Assembly (NCBI GenBank): GCA_031415695.1
Contig: JANOSH010000015.1
Span: 1-64,000 of the forward strand
Source: JANOSH01 sp031415695
GTDB lineage: Bacteria > Actinomycetota > Acidimicrobiia > Acidimicrobiales > Ilumatobacteraceae
DNA length: 64,000 bases
Direction: 5' to 3'
The notes beneath the pieces are model-generated. The model did not search any database. It was given only the letters and a program-made list of their open reading frames with translations, and had not been told where the DNA came from. Each line of letters begins with the position of its first letter. The first letter of the stretch is position 1. The translations under genes were made by a program, and so were the position numbers. Shown one piece after another: positions 10,258 to 18,646 of this stretch.

Positions 10258-11610
10258 GTGGGCCCGGCATCTCAATCCTCTTTGTCCCGACGCGCCTGCG
10301 TGCTCATTGCTGCGGCACTGATCTCCGTCACGGCGTGTGCTGCGAACCTGTCGCCCGACACGCCAAGTGCCGACTCAACAACGCTGTCGAGTGCCGCAAC
10401 GTCGAGTACGACCGGTGCTTCGGCCACGGGCCAGCCTGGCACCACTGCGGCAGCAACAACCCAGCCACCCACTACCCCACCGCCGCCGACCACCACGACG
10501 CTTCCCCCCATTGCGGTGATTCCCGGTATGCCCCCGGTAGTCGATCCCAAGAACATTTATTCGGAAGCCGCTGCCAATAAGATGTCGCCCGCAGTGGCCG
10601 ACCACAAGGCCTACGTATACGTGCCATCGAACGACAATGGCAGTATCACCGTGATCGATCAAGCCACCCTGGCCATCGTCGACGTCTTTCCGACAGGCGC
10701 AAAGCTCGTGCAACATGTCGTCCCGGGCTGGGATATGAAAACGTTGTATGCCAATGTGAGCGGAGGAAACTTCCTACGCGAAATCGATCCGGTAACGGGT
10801 GCTCCGGGAAAGTCCATCGCCGTTTCGGCTCCATACAACTTGTACTGGACTCCCGACGGCACACGCGCCATCGTCATGGCCGAACGCATCGATCGAATCG
10901 ATTTCTACGATCGGCTCACGTGGGAGAAGGTCCATTCCACCAAGGTGCCGTGCAAGAGCCAACGCAAAGGTTTCTCCTTCGGTGGAGTCAACCACGCCGA
11001 CTGGTCCATCGACGGCAAATACTTCTTGGCAACGTGTGAATTCTCGGGCGACATGCTCAAGGTCGACACCACCACCATGGAGGTCATCGGCCAGGTCCAT
11101 TTGTCGAACGACGCCATGCCTCAAGACGTACGGGTAACTCCTGACGGCAAAAAGTTTTATGTGGCCGACATGCAAAGTAGCGGTGTGTGGGTCATCGATG
11201 GCGAAACCATGACGATCATCAAAAAGATCAACACCGGCAAGGGCGCGCACGGTATCTACCCAAGCCGCGACGGCAACTTTTTCTACGTTGCGAATCGGGG
11301 CCACCTCATCAGCGAAACCGGGCGCAAGTCCCGACCCGGCGAGGGTTCGGTCTCGGTTCTCGATTGGCGTACCGACACGGTCGTTGCCGATTGGCCTGTG
11401 CCCGGTGGCGGATCGCCCGATATGGGCGGTGTCTCGGCCGACGGTGCAACGTTGTGGCTGTCGGGTCGCTACGACAGCGAGGTGTACGCGTTCGACACGG
11501 CAACTGGTGGGCTGAAGGCCAGAATCAAGGTTACGTCGGCACCCCACGGATTGTCGGTCTGGCCGCAGCCGGGGCGCTACAACCTCGGGCACACAGGCAA
11601 CACCCGCTAG
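10258..11610 (+). CDS. Secreted beta-propeller (YVTN-type) lipoprotein
   Basis: The 450-residue product starts with a signal segment (SRRACVLIAAALISVTACAAN) whose lipobox TAC would give a lipidated Cys. A roughly 60-residue Ser/Thr/Ala/Pro-rich linker (TTQPPTTPPPPTTTTLPP) follows. The rest is a beta-propeller with YVTN-like blades, seen as repeated strand patterns such as AYVYVPSNDNGSITVIDQAT, KKFYVADMQSSGVWVID, NFFYVANRGHL and TLWLSGRYDSEVYAFDTATG. Such propellers act outside the membrane as binding scaffolds, sometimes beside cytochrome or amine-oxidation enzymes, none of which is adjacent. GTG 10258 is chosen for the signal-peptide fit; an upstream in-frame TTG at 10204 is an alternative. 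A TACAGT box ends 8 nt before the GTG. Confidence 0.75.
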   Translation: MGPASQSSLSRRACVLIAAALISVTACAANLSPDTPSADSTTLSSAATSSTTGASATGQPGTTAAATTQPPTTPPPPTTTTLPPIAVIPGMPPVVDPKNIYSEAAANKMSPAVADHKAYVYVPSNDNGSITVIDQATLAIVDVFPTGAKLVQHVVPGWDMKTLYANVSGGNFLREIDPVTGAPGKSIAVSAPYNLYWTPDGTRAIVMAERIDRIDFYDRLTWEKVHSTKVPCKSQRKGFSFGGVNHADWSIDGKYFLATCEFSGDMLKVDTTTMEVIGQVHLSNDAMPQDVRVTPDGKKFYVADMQSSGVWVIDGETMTIIKKINTGKGAHGIYPSRDGNFFYVANRGHLISETGRKSRPGEGSVSVLDWRTDTVVADWPVPGGGSPDMGGVSADGATLWLSGRYDSEVYAFDTATGGLKARIKVTSAPHGLSVWPQPGRYNLGHTGNTR

Positions 11611-11631
11611 AGCTGCAAGCTAGCTGCACCC

Positions 11632-12642
11632 GTGCGCCAGTTGGTGTCGATTCCCGTGGTGCTCGTGTCGCTAGCGATCGGGCTGCCGCTGGCGCCCGTC
11701 ATTTTCGCCGTGAGCGCTCTGGCCGACATACTCAGGCGGCGTTCGGCCCTACCGACAGTCCGCCTGGTGTCGCTGCTCTATCAGCTTGCAGTTCTCGAGT
11801 TTGTGTCCATCGTCGTTGCTGGCGTGCTGTGGGTCGGCTTCGGGTTCGGTCTTGCACTCAGATCCGCTGCGTCACTTCGAGTGCATGGCCGGTTCCAGTG
11901 GTGGCTGCTGGGCCAGGTTGTCGATGCGGCCAGACGTGGTGCTCATCTTCAGTACGACATCGAGGAGCGAGCAACTCCACGGCCAGGACCACTCGTGGTG
12001 TTATCCCGCCATGCAAGTTATGCAGATTCTGTTCTGCCGGCTTGGTTTCTTGGCACGACCCACCGCATGAACTTGAGGTACGTGCTGGCCGACGAACTGG
12101 CATGGCTACCAACGTTCGGCATACATGGGAGGCGGCTGCCGAACGTGTTTGTGAACCGTAGAGCAACCGACCACGACGGCGAGTTGCGGCGAATCAGGGC
12201 GTTGGGAGCCGATCTCGGGGCCAACGATGCCGTGGTAATTTTCCCAGAGGGACAGTTCCCGACACCCGCCCGCAGAGAACGTGCGGTAGCTCGAATCGCA
12301 ACGACCAGCCCCGAGTTCGCAGCTCGGGCCGAAGGGTTACGTCACGTGCTACCTCCTCATCCAGCAGGCACCCTGGCGCTGCTCGATGCAGCAGGCACCG
12401 CCGACATCATGGTTGTGGCACACGTGGGTCTCGAATTGTTCGCGTCTGTCGCCGGTGTTGCCCGCAACCTTCCTCTCGCCCGACCCTCTCGTGTGACGAT
12501 GTGGCGGATCCCTGCATCTGAGATACCCGTTGGTGACGAAATGCGCACCGAGTGGTTGTGGCAACAATGGGAACGACTGGACGCCTGGATTGACCAAGTG
12601 ACCGGGAACACAACACCCACGCGGGCGGCATCAGCCGAGTAA
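11632..12642 (+). CDS. PlsC-like glycerolipid acyltransferase, membrane bound
   Basis: A 336-residue protein. Three hydrophobic N-terminal segments (about residues 5-30, 45-60 and 62-80) precede an acyltransferase domain. The catalytic HX4D motif is in VVLSRHASYADSVLP, the substrate motif is FVNRRA, and the FPEG motif is in VVIFPEGQFPTP. These are the hallmarks of lysophosphatidate acyltransferase relatives. The region after residue 215 (LPPHPAGTLALLDA) matches acyltransferases that carry a C-terminal extension. Start is GTG 11632, 21 bp after the propeller gene, so they may be co-transcribed. The 3' end overlaps the convergent deacetylase gene by 12 bp. The acyl acceptor cannot be told from sequence. 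Confidence 0.8.
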   Translation: MRQLVSIPVVLVSLAIGLPLAPVIFAVSALADILRRRSALPTVRLVSLLYQLAVLEFVSIVVAGVLWVGFGFGLALRSAASLRVHGRFQWWLLGQVVDAARRGAHLQYDIEERATPRPGPLVVLSRHASYADSVLPAWFLGTTHRMNLRYVLADELAWLPTFGIHGRRLPNVFVNRRATDHDGELRRIRALGADLGANDAVVIFPEGQFPTPARRERAVARIATTSPEFAARAEGLRHVLPPHPAGTLALLDAAGTADIMVVAHVGLELFASVAGVARNLPLARPSRVTMWRIPASEIPVGDEMRTEWLWQQWERLDAWIDQVTGNTTPTRAASAE

Positions 12643-13470
12643 CTGGGCCAGCGTCACCGGCTTCCACGCCTTCGACTTCAGATGATCGATGATCGCTGGC
12701 ATGGCCTCGATGGTATTTTCGTGGTCGAAATGGAGGCTGACGATCGAGCCTGGCTGAATGCCGGCGATGGCGTTGGCGCGAACGGCGGGCGCGCCGGGGT
12801 CTTGGAAGTCGAGTGTGTCGACGTCATACCCGACGCTGACTCCGTAGCCGGCCCGACCGGCCGCAGCCAGAATCGCTTCTGTGGGCACGTCGATCTGTGA
12901 CGGCCTGAACCATCGACCAGGGCTCCCGTTGGCCGCATTGAGCGCTCCGGCAGCCCTGGTGATCTCGGCATCTAGCTGACTGGCTGACATGGTACGCATC
13001 GCCCCATGCGACCACGTGTGGTTGGCGAGCTCGTGCCCATCGGCCAGCATCCGTTTGGTGAGTTGCGGGTTGGCTTGGATCCAACTGCCCACCGCAAAGA
13101 TGGTGACGGGGGTTCCTGAACGTTTCAACACATCGAGCAGTCGGCTAGCTCGCCCGACATCGCCTGCTGCGTGGAACGTGAGCGCGACCGCCGAAACACT
13201 GCGGTCACCTTTGTTGAGGAAGCGGGCGGGAGCGCCAACCACTGGTGTGGTGGGGATAGTGGTCGACAGCGCAATGGGTGCGATGGGGCCAGATGTCGCT
13301 ACCCCCGTCGTACCGACCGCAGTCGACGCCATGGACGAAACCGCTCCGAAGGGGCCGTCGATGGGGTCAGTGAGGTCGTCGGAGGAATCGGCCGCTGGTG
13401 TCGAGTTGGGTGAGCACGAGGCCAAGCCGGCGGCCATAACGGCGAGGAAGGTTCGTCGGGAGAGCGCCAT
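12631..13470 (-). CDS. Polysaccharide deacetylase, Tat-exported lipoprotein
   Basis: A 279-residue NodB-family carbohydrate esterase. The N-terminus MALSRRTFLAVMAAGLASC has a twin-arginine motif and a lipobox Cys. A Ser/Thr/Pro-rich linker of about 70 residues follows. The NodB domain begins near VSAVALTFHAAGDVG. Expected metal motif 1 is TFDDG; here it reads TFHAAG, so the two Asp are missing. Motif 2, HSNHTWSH-like, is present as ELANHTWSHGAM, motif 3 as WFRPSQIDVP, and the C-terminal SLHFDH is near the motif 5 position. The altered motif 1 may change or abolish metal-dependent deacetylation. Start ATG 13470 gives the Tat signal; an upstream ATG at 13482 would add four residues. Confidence 0.8.
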   Translation of the reverse strand: MALSRRTFLAVMAAGLASCSPNSTPAADSSDDLTDPIDGPFGAVSSMASTAVGTTGVATSGPIAPIALSTTIPTTPVVGAPARFLNKGDRSVSAVALTFHAAGDVGRASRLLDVLKRSGTPVTIFAVGSWIQANPQLTKRMLADGHELANHTWSHGAMRTMSASQLDAEITRAAGALNAANGSPGRWFRPSQIDVPTEAILAAAGRAGYGVSVGYDVDTLDFQDPGAPAVRANAIAGIQPGSIVSLHFDHENTIEAMPAIIDHLKSKAWKPVTLAQLLG

Positions 13471-13521
13471 ACATCTAGTCAATCATGCCAATTCAAGAAG
13501 CGTCCTGTTCGGAAAATCGGG

Positions 13522-13527
13522 TAACCT
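13522..13527 (+). promoter_or_regulatory. Candidate -10 box for a leaderless transcript
   Basis: TAACCT is followed by six bases and then the GTG start (13534) of the SufR-like gene. No Shine-Dalgarno can fit, so transcription would begin at the start codon. No good -35 hexamer is seen 17 bp upstream. Confidence 0.4.
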
Positions 13528-13533
13528 AGCCGT

Positions 13534-14178
13534 GTGTCCGATCTGTCTGTCGCCAAACGCCGACTGATCGATCGCCTCAAGGTGGTCGAGTCAGCCACAG
13601 CACCCGAACTGGCGGTGGTTTTCGGTCTCACCGAAACGGCCATTCGACAACACCTCGATGCACTCGAAGCGGCGGGCCTGGTCGAGCAGATTCCCACTAC
13701 ACCGGTCGGCAGGGGTCGCCCACCGGCCGCATGGAGGCTCACCGCAGCCGCGGCCGAGGTGTTTCCCGACCGCCACGGCGATCTAGCGGTAGAGCTGCTC
13801 GACGCTATCCGTTCTGCGTTAGGACCCGACGCACTCGACGCTGTTTTGGCCGCACGGTCCGAGCACGTTTCGGCGTTAGCGCCCACACTCGGGCTTGGGG
13901 ATCGCGTTGCACTTTTGGCCACCCGGCGGTCGGCCGAGGGCTACTTGGCCGAGTCGCTCAGGAACGCCGACGGATCGTTCACGCTCATCGAGCACCACTG
14001 CCCTATCGCACATGCTGCGCGCTCGTGTGGAGAGTTGTGCGATCACGAACTGGCTCAATTCCGGTTAGTGCTCGGCCCCGATGCCACAGTCATGCGGTCG
14101 CACCATCTCATGGCTGGTGATCGCCGTTGCGCCTACGTTGTTCGCCACGCCCACAGGTCGCCCGACGTCCCGAACTAG
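13534..14178 (+). CDS. SufR-like Fe-S-sensing transcriptional regulator
   Basis: A 214-residue ArsR-like winged-helix regulator. The DNA-binding domain spans about residues 5-75 (APELAVVFGLTETAIRQHLD as HTH, GRGRPPAAWRLT as the wing). The C-terminal half matches SufR-type proteins: IEHHCPIAHAARSCGELCDH and GDRRCAYVV hold the cysteines that bind an iron-sulfur cluster in characterised SufR. In cyanobacteria and mycobacteria SufR represses the suf operon, but no suf genes are in this window, so the regulon must lie elsewhere or differ. GTG 13534 is the start, with only 63 bp to the divergent deacetylase gene. The stop overlaps the convergent DUF2461 gene by 4 bp. Confidence 0.8.
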   Translation: MSDLSVAKRRLIDRLKVVESATAPELAVVFGLTETAIRQHLDALEAAGLVEQIPTTPVGRGRPPAAWRLTAAAAEVFPDRHGDLAVELLDAIRSALGPDALDAVLAARSEHVSALAPTLGLGDRVALLATRRSAEGYLAESLRNADGSFTLIEHHCPIAHAARSCGELCDHELAQFRLVLGPDATVMRSHHLMAGDRRCAYVVRHAHRSPDVPN

Positions 14179-14840
14179 CCCCAACGGCTTTCCTCGGGTG
14201 GCAGCTGGCTAGGCCCTACGTGACGGTCCATCCAGTCGCACAATGGCGCTACTCCGGCGAAAACCTCGGCCACGCGTCCGCGGGCCTTGGCTGATCTCAT
14301 CCACGCCGTTGGTTTCCAGTCTCGTCCGGCGTGGATCCCCCTCATGCGTAACAACTCGATTCCCGGGTGGTCTTTGGGCCAGCCGCGCGGGGCGGTCTTG
14401 AGGGTGGAGAACGAACTGACCGTGAGGCCGATACGTCGAAGTGAGTCCACCACCATCACCAGGTTCGGTCCCGTCGTCTCGTCATCGACGGCTCGGCGGC
14501 AACGCTCTAGTTGATCGCTGGCCAACGAGTAATAGCCCGCACCGGCGAACATCCCCGCAGCTGACACTTGCACGTAGTAGCCACCCCCACCTTCGGTCTC
14601 GGCGTACGCACCGGCATGAGTTTTGTACGGGATCTTTTCCTTCGAGAAGCGCACGTCACGATTGGGGCGAAACACGTGGAATGTGCCGTATTCGGGGAAC
14701 GTAGCGCAGAGGTCGATAAGCGGAGCTTTCACCTTGTCTCGATAGGTTGCTTTGTGCTCGTCCCAGAAGCGCTTCGTGTTGTCGGCAACCAGCGCGTCGT
14801 AGAACGCGAAGGTCTCGGGACTAAAGCCTGCAAACGACAT
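14175..14840 (-). CDS. DUF2461 family protein
   Basis: The 221-residue product matches the DUF2461 pattern: FSPETFAFYDALVADNTKRF at the start, FRPNRDVRFSKEKIPYKTHA in the middle, and GYYVQVSAAGMFAGAGYYS. The family is cytoplasmic, common in bacteria and of unknown function. The ATG at 14840 gives the conserved N-terminus. TATCGT lies exactly 6 nt upstream (14847-14852 on the plus strand), which fits a leaderless message. It is divergent from the HerA-like gene, with 38 bp between starts, and convergent with the SufR-like gene. There is no signal peptide or membrane segment. Length is within the family's usual range, and no truncation or frameshift is seen. Neither neighbour suggests a role. 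Confidence 0.8.
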   Translation of the reverse strand: MSFAGFSPETFAFYDALVADNTKRFWDEHKATYRDKVKAPLIDLCATFPEYGTFHVFRPNRDVRFSKEKIPYKTHAGAYAETEGGGGYYVQVSAAGMFAGAGYYSLASDQLERCRRAVDDETTGPNLVMVVDSLRRIGLTVSSFSTLKTAPRGWPKDHPGIELLRMRGIHAGRDWKPTAWMRSAKARGRVAEVFAGVAPLCDWMDRHVGPSQLPPEESRWG

Positions 14841-14866
14841 CCCCCCACGATATGCGCATCGCCCCC

Positions 14867-14872
14867 TAGCAT
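14867..14872 (+). promoter_or_regulatory. Candidate -10 box for a leaderless transcript
   Basis: TAGCAT is followed by six bases and then the ATG (14879) of the HerA-like gene. No ribosome site is present between the box and the start codon. Confidence 0.4.
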
Positions 14873-14878
14873 CGGTAC

Positions 14879-17239
14879 ATGGCTGATCTGCACCTTGGCG
14901 AACTCGTCGACCCCGCCGCCCACAAACGCACTGGGACGGCGGTGACCATCCCAACGTCTGACCTGACCACGCATGGTGTCATTGTGGGAATGACCGGCTC
15001 TGGCAAAACCGGACTCGGGGTGGTGTTGATCGAGGAAGTGCTGTCGGCGGGAATTCCGTGTCTACTCATCGACCCAAAGGGCGACCTCACCAACCTTGCT
15101 CTCACCTTCCCGAACTTGGCCGGTAGCGATTTCCAGCCGTGGGTCAACGAAGGCGATGCACAAAAGGCTGGGCAGAGTGTTGCCGATTTCGCAGTTACGC
15201 AAGCCAAGACGTGGTCCGACGGACTCGCTGGTTGGGGTCTGGGCACTGCGAACATCGCTGCGTTGCGAGCCAAAGCCGATTTTACGATTTACACCCCCGG
15301 CTCGAAGTCGGGTGTGCCACTGAACCTTGTGGGCTCGCTCCAGGCACCAACATCACAAAACGATGCCGAGGTGGTCAACGACGAGATCGAAGGGTTTGTG
15401 TCCGGCCTTCTTGGACTCGTCGGCGTCGAAGCCGATCCCTTGGCGTCGCGTGAGCACATTCTTCTCTCAAACCTAATCGACACGGCCTGGTCCCAGGGGC
15501 ACAACATGGATCTAGCCACGCTCGTCGGTCAGGTGGCAACACCTCCTATTCGCAAGCTTGGGGTGTTCGATCTCGACACGTTCTATCCTCCTGCCGACCG
15601 GATGCAGCTTGCGATGAAGCTCAACGGCTTGTTGGCGTCGTCGTCGTTTGCTGCCTGGGCCGAGGGTGATCCCCTCGATATTGAAGCATTGCTTCGCACG
15701 GCCGATGGTCAAGCGCGCGCTGCCATCATTACCATTGCGCACCTGTCCGATCAGGAGCGACAGTTCGTCGTGTCGCTCATCTTGTCGAAGCTGGTCACCT
15801 GGATGCGCCGACAGTCAGGTACCACGGATTTACGAGCCCTGCTGTACATGGACGAGGTCGCCGGTTACCTTCCACCGACGGCCAACCCGCCCACGAAGAA
15901 ACCGATCATGACCCTGATGAAACAGGCGCGTGCGTTCGGTGTTGGCGTGGTGCTCGCTACCCAGAACCCGGTCGATATCGACTACAAGGCCATCACGAAT
16001 GCTGGCACGTGGATGATTGGACGTCTGCAGACCGACCGTGACAAAGCGCGGCTGCTCGAGGGCATGGGTTCGGTCGACGGCGGCGTCGATATTGCGACAG
16101 TCGATGCCACGATCTCAGGACTGGCCAAGCGGGAGTTTGTACTGCGGCGTGCTGGGCGTTCCGCCCCGGACGTGTTCACGACGCGTTGGGCTATGAGCTA
16201 CTTGCGAGGGCCCTTGACCCGCGACCAAATTCGGCAATTACAACCGCAGTCCTCGGCGCCGTCGGCTGTAACCACGACCGTTTCTGCAGCGCCAATGGTC
16301 GCCGACGACGCCACGCAGGTTATGCCCGAGATCGCCGCCGGCATTCCAGTTCGCTACATCCATCCAAGTGCGCCGTGGCTCAGCAAGGTCACGGTCTTTC
16401 CACAAGGCACCGAGCTTCGTTTAGCAGCTGTTGCGCGAGCCCTGGTGCGGTTCGACGACGACAAGGCCGGCTTGGTTGTCGATCAGGAATTCGAGTGTGT
16501 GCACTTCCCGCTCGACGCCATGCCCGACCCAAGCCAGGCGACAATTGTCGACTATGACGACCGTGATCTGGTGACCGACGCGCCGGCCGGAATCACCTAC
16601 GGGTTGCCCGATGGCCCGGTCAAAACCAGGGCCTATTGGTCCGACCTTGAGCGCGGCTTGGTTGACCATTTGGTGCGCAGCCAAACCATGGACTTGGCGG
16701 TCAATCGCGAGCTGAAGTTGTACTCGCGCCCGGGTGAGGCGTCCGCCGAGTTCGAGGCACGTTGCCAGCTTGCCGCCAACGACGCATCCGACGCCGAAGC
16801 TGCCGCGTTGCGCGACAAATACCAGTTGAAACTCGACCGGCTGAACGATCAGATCGAGGACGCTCAGAACCGTGTCGATGTGGCCAAGAGCGCAGCGCGC
16901 GCCAAGACCACCGGCGCCCTACTGTCGACGGCAGGGTCGATACTCGGATCCTTCCTGGGAGGACGCCGTTCGGCCGGCGCTCTAGCTGGCAAGGTACTTT
17001 CAGGCGTCGGCCGCTCGACCAACAGCCGCACGGCGGGCAAGCGCGCCGATGCTGCCGAGGACAAGGTGCAACAGTTGAGCGAGAACGAAGCTCAGCTCGA
17101 CGCCGAGTTGCAGACCGAACTCACTGATATCTCCAACAAATGGGACGCAGTTGCCGCTCGGCTCGAAGTGACGCAAGTTCGGTTGGAGAAGACCGATATA
17201 CGTGTCACGCAGCTCGTGGCTGCCTGGATTCCCACCTGA
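14879..17239 (+). CDS. HerA/DUF853-like ATPase with C-terminal coiled coil
   Basis: A 786-residue FtsK/HerA-clade ATPase. The N-terminal beta barrel contains LHLGELVDPAAHKRTGTAVT. Walker A is GVIVGMTGSGKTGLGVVL (about residue 40) and Walker B is ALLYMDEVAGYLPP (about residue 325). The sensor region reads VVLATQNPVDIDYKAITNAG. Residues 500-600 form an uncharacterised beta-rich part. Residues 620-780 are strongly helical, with a Gly-rich break (TAGSILGSFLGGRRSAGALA) between coiled coils. HerA-like ATPases translocate DNA, often with NurA-type nucleases, or serve in phage defense; no nuclease gene is adjacent. glpK-like starts 12 bp after its stop. The role is unknown: DNA repair or a membrane-linked pump are both possible. 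Confidence 0.75.
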   Translation: MADLHLGELVDPAAHKRTGTAVTIPTSDLTTHGVIVGMTGSGKTGLGVVLIEEVLSAGIPCLLIDPKGDLTNLALTFPNLAGSDFQPWVNEGDAQKAGQSVADFAVTQAKTWSDGLAGWGLGTANIAALRAKADFTIYTPGSKSGVPLNLVGSLQAPTSQNDAEVVNDEIEGFVSGLLGLVGVEADPLASREHILLSNLIDTAWSQGHNMDLATLVGQVATPPIRKLGVFDLDTFYPPADRMQLAMKLNGLLASSSFAAWAEGDPLDIEALLRTADGQARAAIITIAHLSDQERQFVVSLILSKLVTWMRRQSGTTDLRALLYMDEVAGYLPPTANPPTKKPIMTLMKQARAFGVGVVLATQNPVDIDYKAITNAGTWMIGRLQTDRDKARLLEGMGSVDGGVDIATVDATISGLAKREFVLRRAGRSAPDVFTTRWAMSYLRGPLTRDQIRQLQPQSSAPSAVTTTVSAAPMVADDATQVMPEIAAGIPVRYIHPSAPWLSKVTVFPQGTELRLAAVARALVRFDDDKAGLVVDQEFECVHFPLDAMPDPSQATIVDYDDRDLVTDAPAGITYGLPDGPVKTRAYWSDLERGLVDHLVRSQTMDLAVNRELKLYSRPGEASAEFEARCQLAANDASDAEAAALRDKYQLKLDRLNDQIEDAQNRVDVAKSAARAKTTGALLSTAGSILGSFLGGRRSAGALAGKVLSGVGRSTNSRTAGKRADAAEDKVQQLSENEAQLDAELQTELTDISNKWDAVAARLEVTQVRLEKTDIRVTQLVAAWIPT

Positions 17240-17251
17240 AAGACTGACGCT

Positions 17252-18646
17252 GTGCCGGTCCTCGCCATCGATCAGGGTACGTCGTCGACCAAGGCGCTCG
17301 TCATTGACGATAACGACACCGTCCTGGCGCTCGTGGAACACCCGGTGCTCGTACAGACAAACGGCGACGCGGTCGAGGTGTCACCCGATCTTCTGTGGAG
17401 CAGTGTGGTTGACGCTGGCCGACAGGCCTGGCGACAAGCCGGTAGGCCGCTTCTCGACGCTGTGGGGCTGGCGAACCAGGGCGAGACAATCGTGGCGTGG
17501 GAGCCCTCAACGGGTGACGCCGTGGGCGCGGCCATCGTGTGGCAGGACGCGCGGTCAACACCGGTGTGCGACTCGTTGCGTTCATCGGCCGAACGGTTGA
17601 CGCACATCACAGGTCTCACCCTCGACCCATACTTTGTCGGGCCCAAGATCGCATGGCTACAACCGCAGATTGCGCCATCGCTCAACATCACGACGTCCGA
17701 CACGTGGCTTGTTCACAAAATGTGTGGAGCGTTCGTAACCGACGTCGCCACAGCCGGGCGAACGCTTCTGGCCGATCTCGAAACATTGGCGTGGAGTGAC
17801 GAAGCCTGTGAGGTGTTTGGCATCACGTCCGCACGGTTGCCAGCCATTGTCGACAATGACGCCACAGTCGGGTCAACATCAGTGTTCACTGGAGCCGCCG
17901 TGCCCGTGCGTGGGCTATGCGTCGACCAACAAGCCGCTCTGTACGCGCAGCGTTGCTGGCTTCCGGGCGAAGCGAAGTGCACGTACGGCACGGGCGCGTT
18001 CTTGTTGGCATGCACCGGTGCGACGCCTATCCGGTCGGCATCTGGTTTGGTCGCATGCCCGGCGTGGCGTGTCGGCGGCACAGCGGCGTGGTGCCTCGAC
18101 GGCCAGGTATTCACCGTGGGTGCCGCGGTCTCGTGGCTTGAGCGACTCGGCATCATTGCCGAACCAGCCGACCTGGACCGACTCGGTGCTTCATTGCCGG
18201 TTGGGCCCGAAACGTTCATTCCGGCACTCACCGGGCACGGTTCACCGTTCTGGCGGCCCCAAGCCCGAGGCGCGTTTACCAGCCTCGGGCTCGACACCGG
18301 CCCGGCGGAATTGGTGCGCGCCGTCATTGAAGGAATCGCCGCTAACGTTGCCTGGCTGACACTCGCGGCAGGTGCCGACCTTGGGTCACCGCTCACCCGA
18401 CTTCGCGTCGACGGCGGCTTGACTCGCAGCCATACTCTGCTGCAGGTACAAGCCGACCTCCTCCAAGTACCAGTCGAGGTGTACCCGTCGCCACATGCCA
18501 CCGCTTTTGGCGTTGGCGCTTTGGCAGCGGGTCGGCTTCCCGCTGCCGGTTCGGGCGTCGTAGTCGAGCCAGCCATATCGGCCGATGAAGCCAATACGCG
18601 GCGGTTGCGATGGAGATCAGCCGCCGAAGCAACGATGGACCTGTGA
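17252..18646 (+). CDS. glpK: FGGY-family carbohydrate kinase, probably glycerol kinase
   Basis: A 464-residue sugar/glycerol kinase of the actin fold. Visible are the phosphate-1 motif LAIDQGTSSTKALVI, AIVWQDARSTPVCD, the substrate-loop region VGPKIAWLQPQI, the DQQAALYAQRCW stretch, KCTYGTGAFLL (phosphate 2) and the adenosine motif LRVDGGLTRSHTLLQVQADL. Bacterial GlpK is usually about 500 residues, so this is somewhat short. The context supports glycerol: two glycerol-3-phosphate-dehydrogenase-type flavoproteins follow with overlapping or close starts. GTG 17252 is the start. Another polyol is possible, since FGGY specificity is hard to read from sequence. Confidence 0.75.
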   Translation: MPVLAIDQGTSSTKALVIDDNDTVLALVEHPVLVQTNGDAVEVSPDLLWSSVVDAGRQAWRQAGRPLLDAVGLANQGETIVAWEPSTGDAVGAAIVWQDARSTPVCDSLRSSAERLTHITGLTLDPYFVGPKIAWLQPQIAPSLNITTSDTWLVHKMCGAFVTDVATAGRTLLADLETLAWSDEACEVFGITSARLPAIVDNDATVGSTSVFTGAAVPVRGLCVDQQAALYAQRCWLPGEAKCTYGTGAFLLACTGATPIRSASGLVACPAWRVGGTAAWCLDGQVFTVGAAVSWLERLGIIAEPADLDRLGASLPVGPETFIPALTGHGSPFWRPQARGAFTSLGLDTGPAELVRAVIEGIAANVAWLTLAAGADLGSPLTRLRVDGGLTRSHTLLQVQADLLQVPVEVYPSPHATAFGVGALAAGRLPAAGSGVVVEPAISADEANTRRLRWRSAAEATMDL

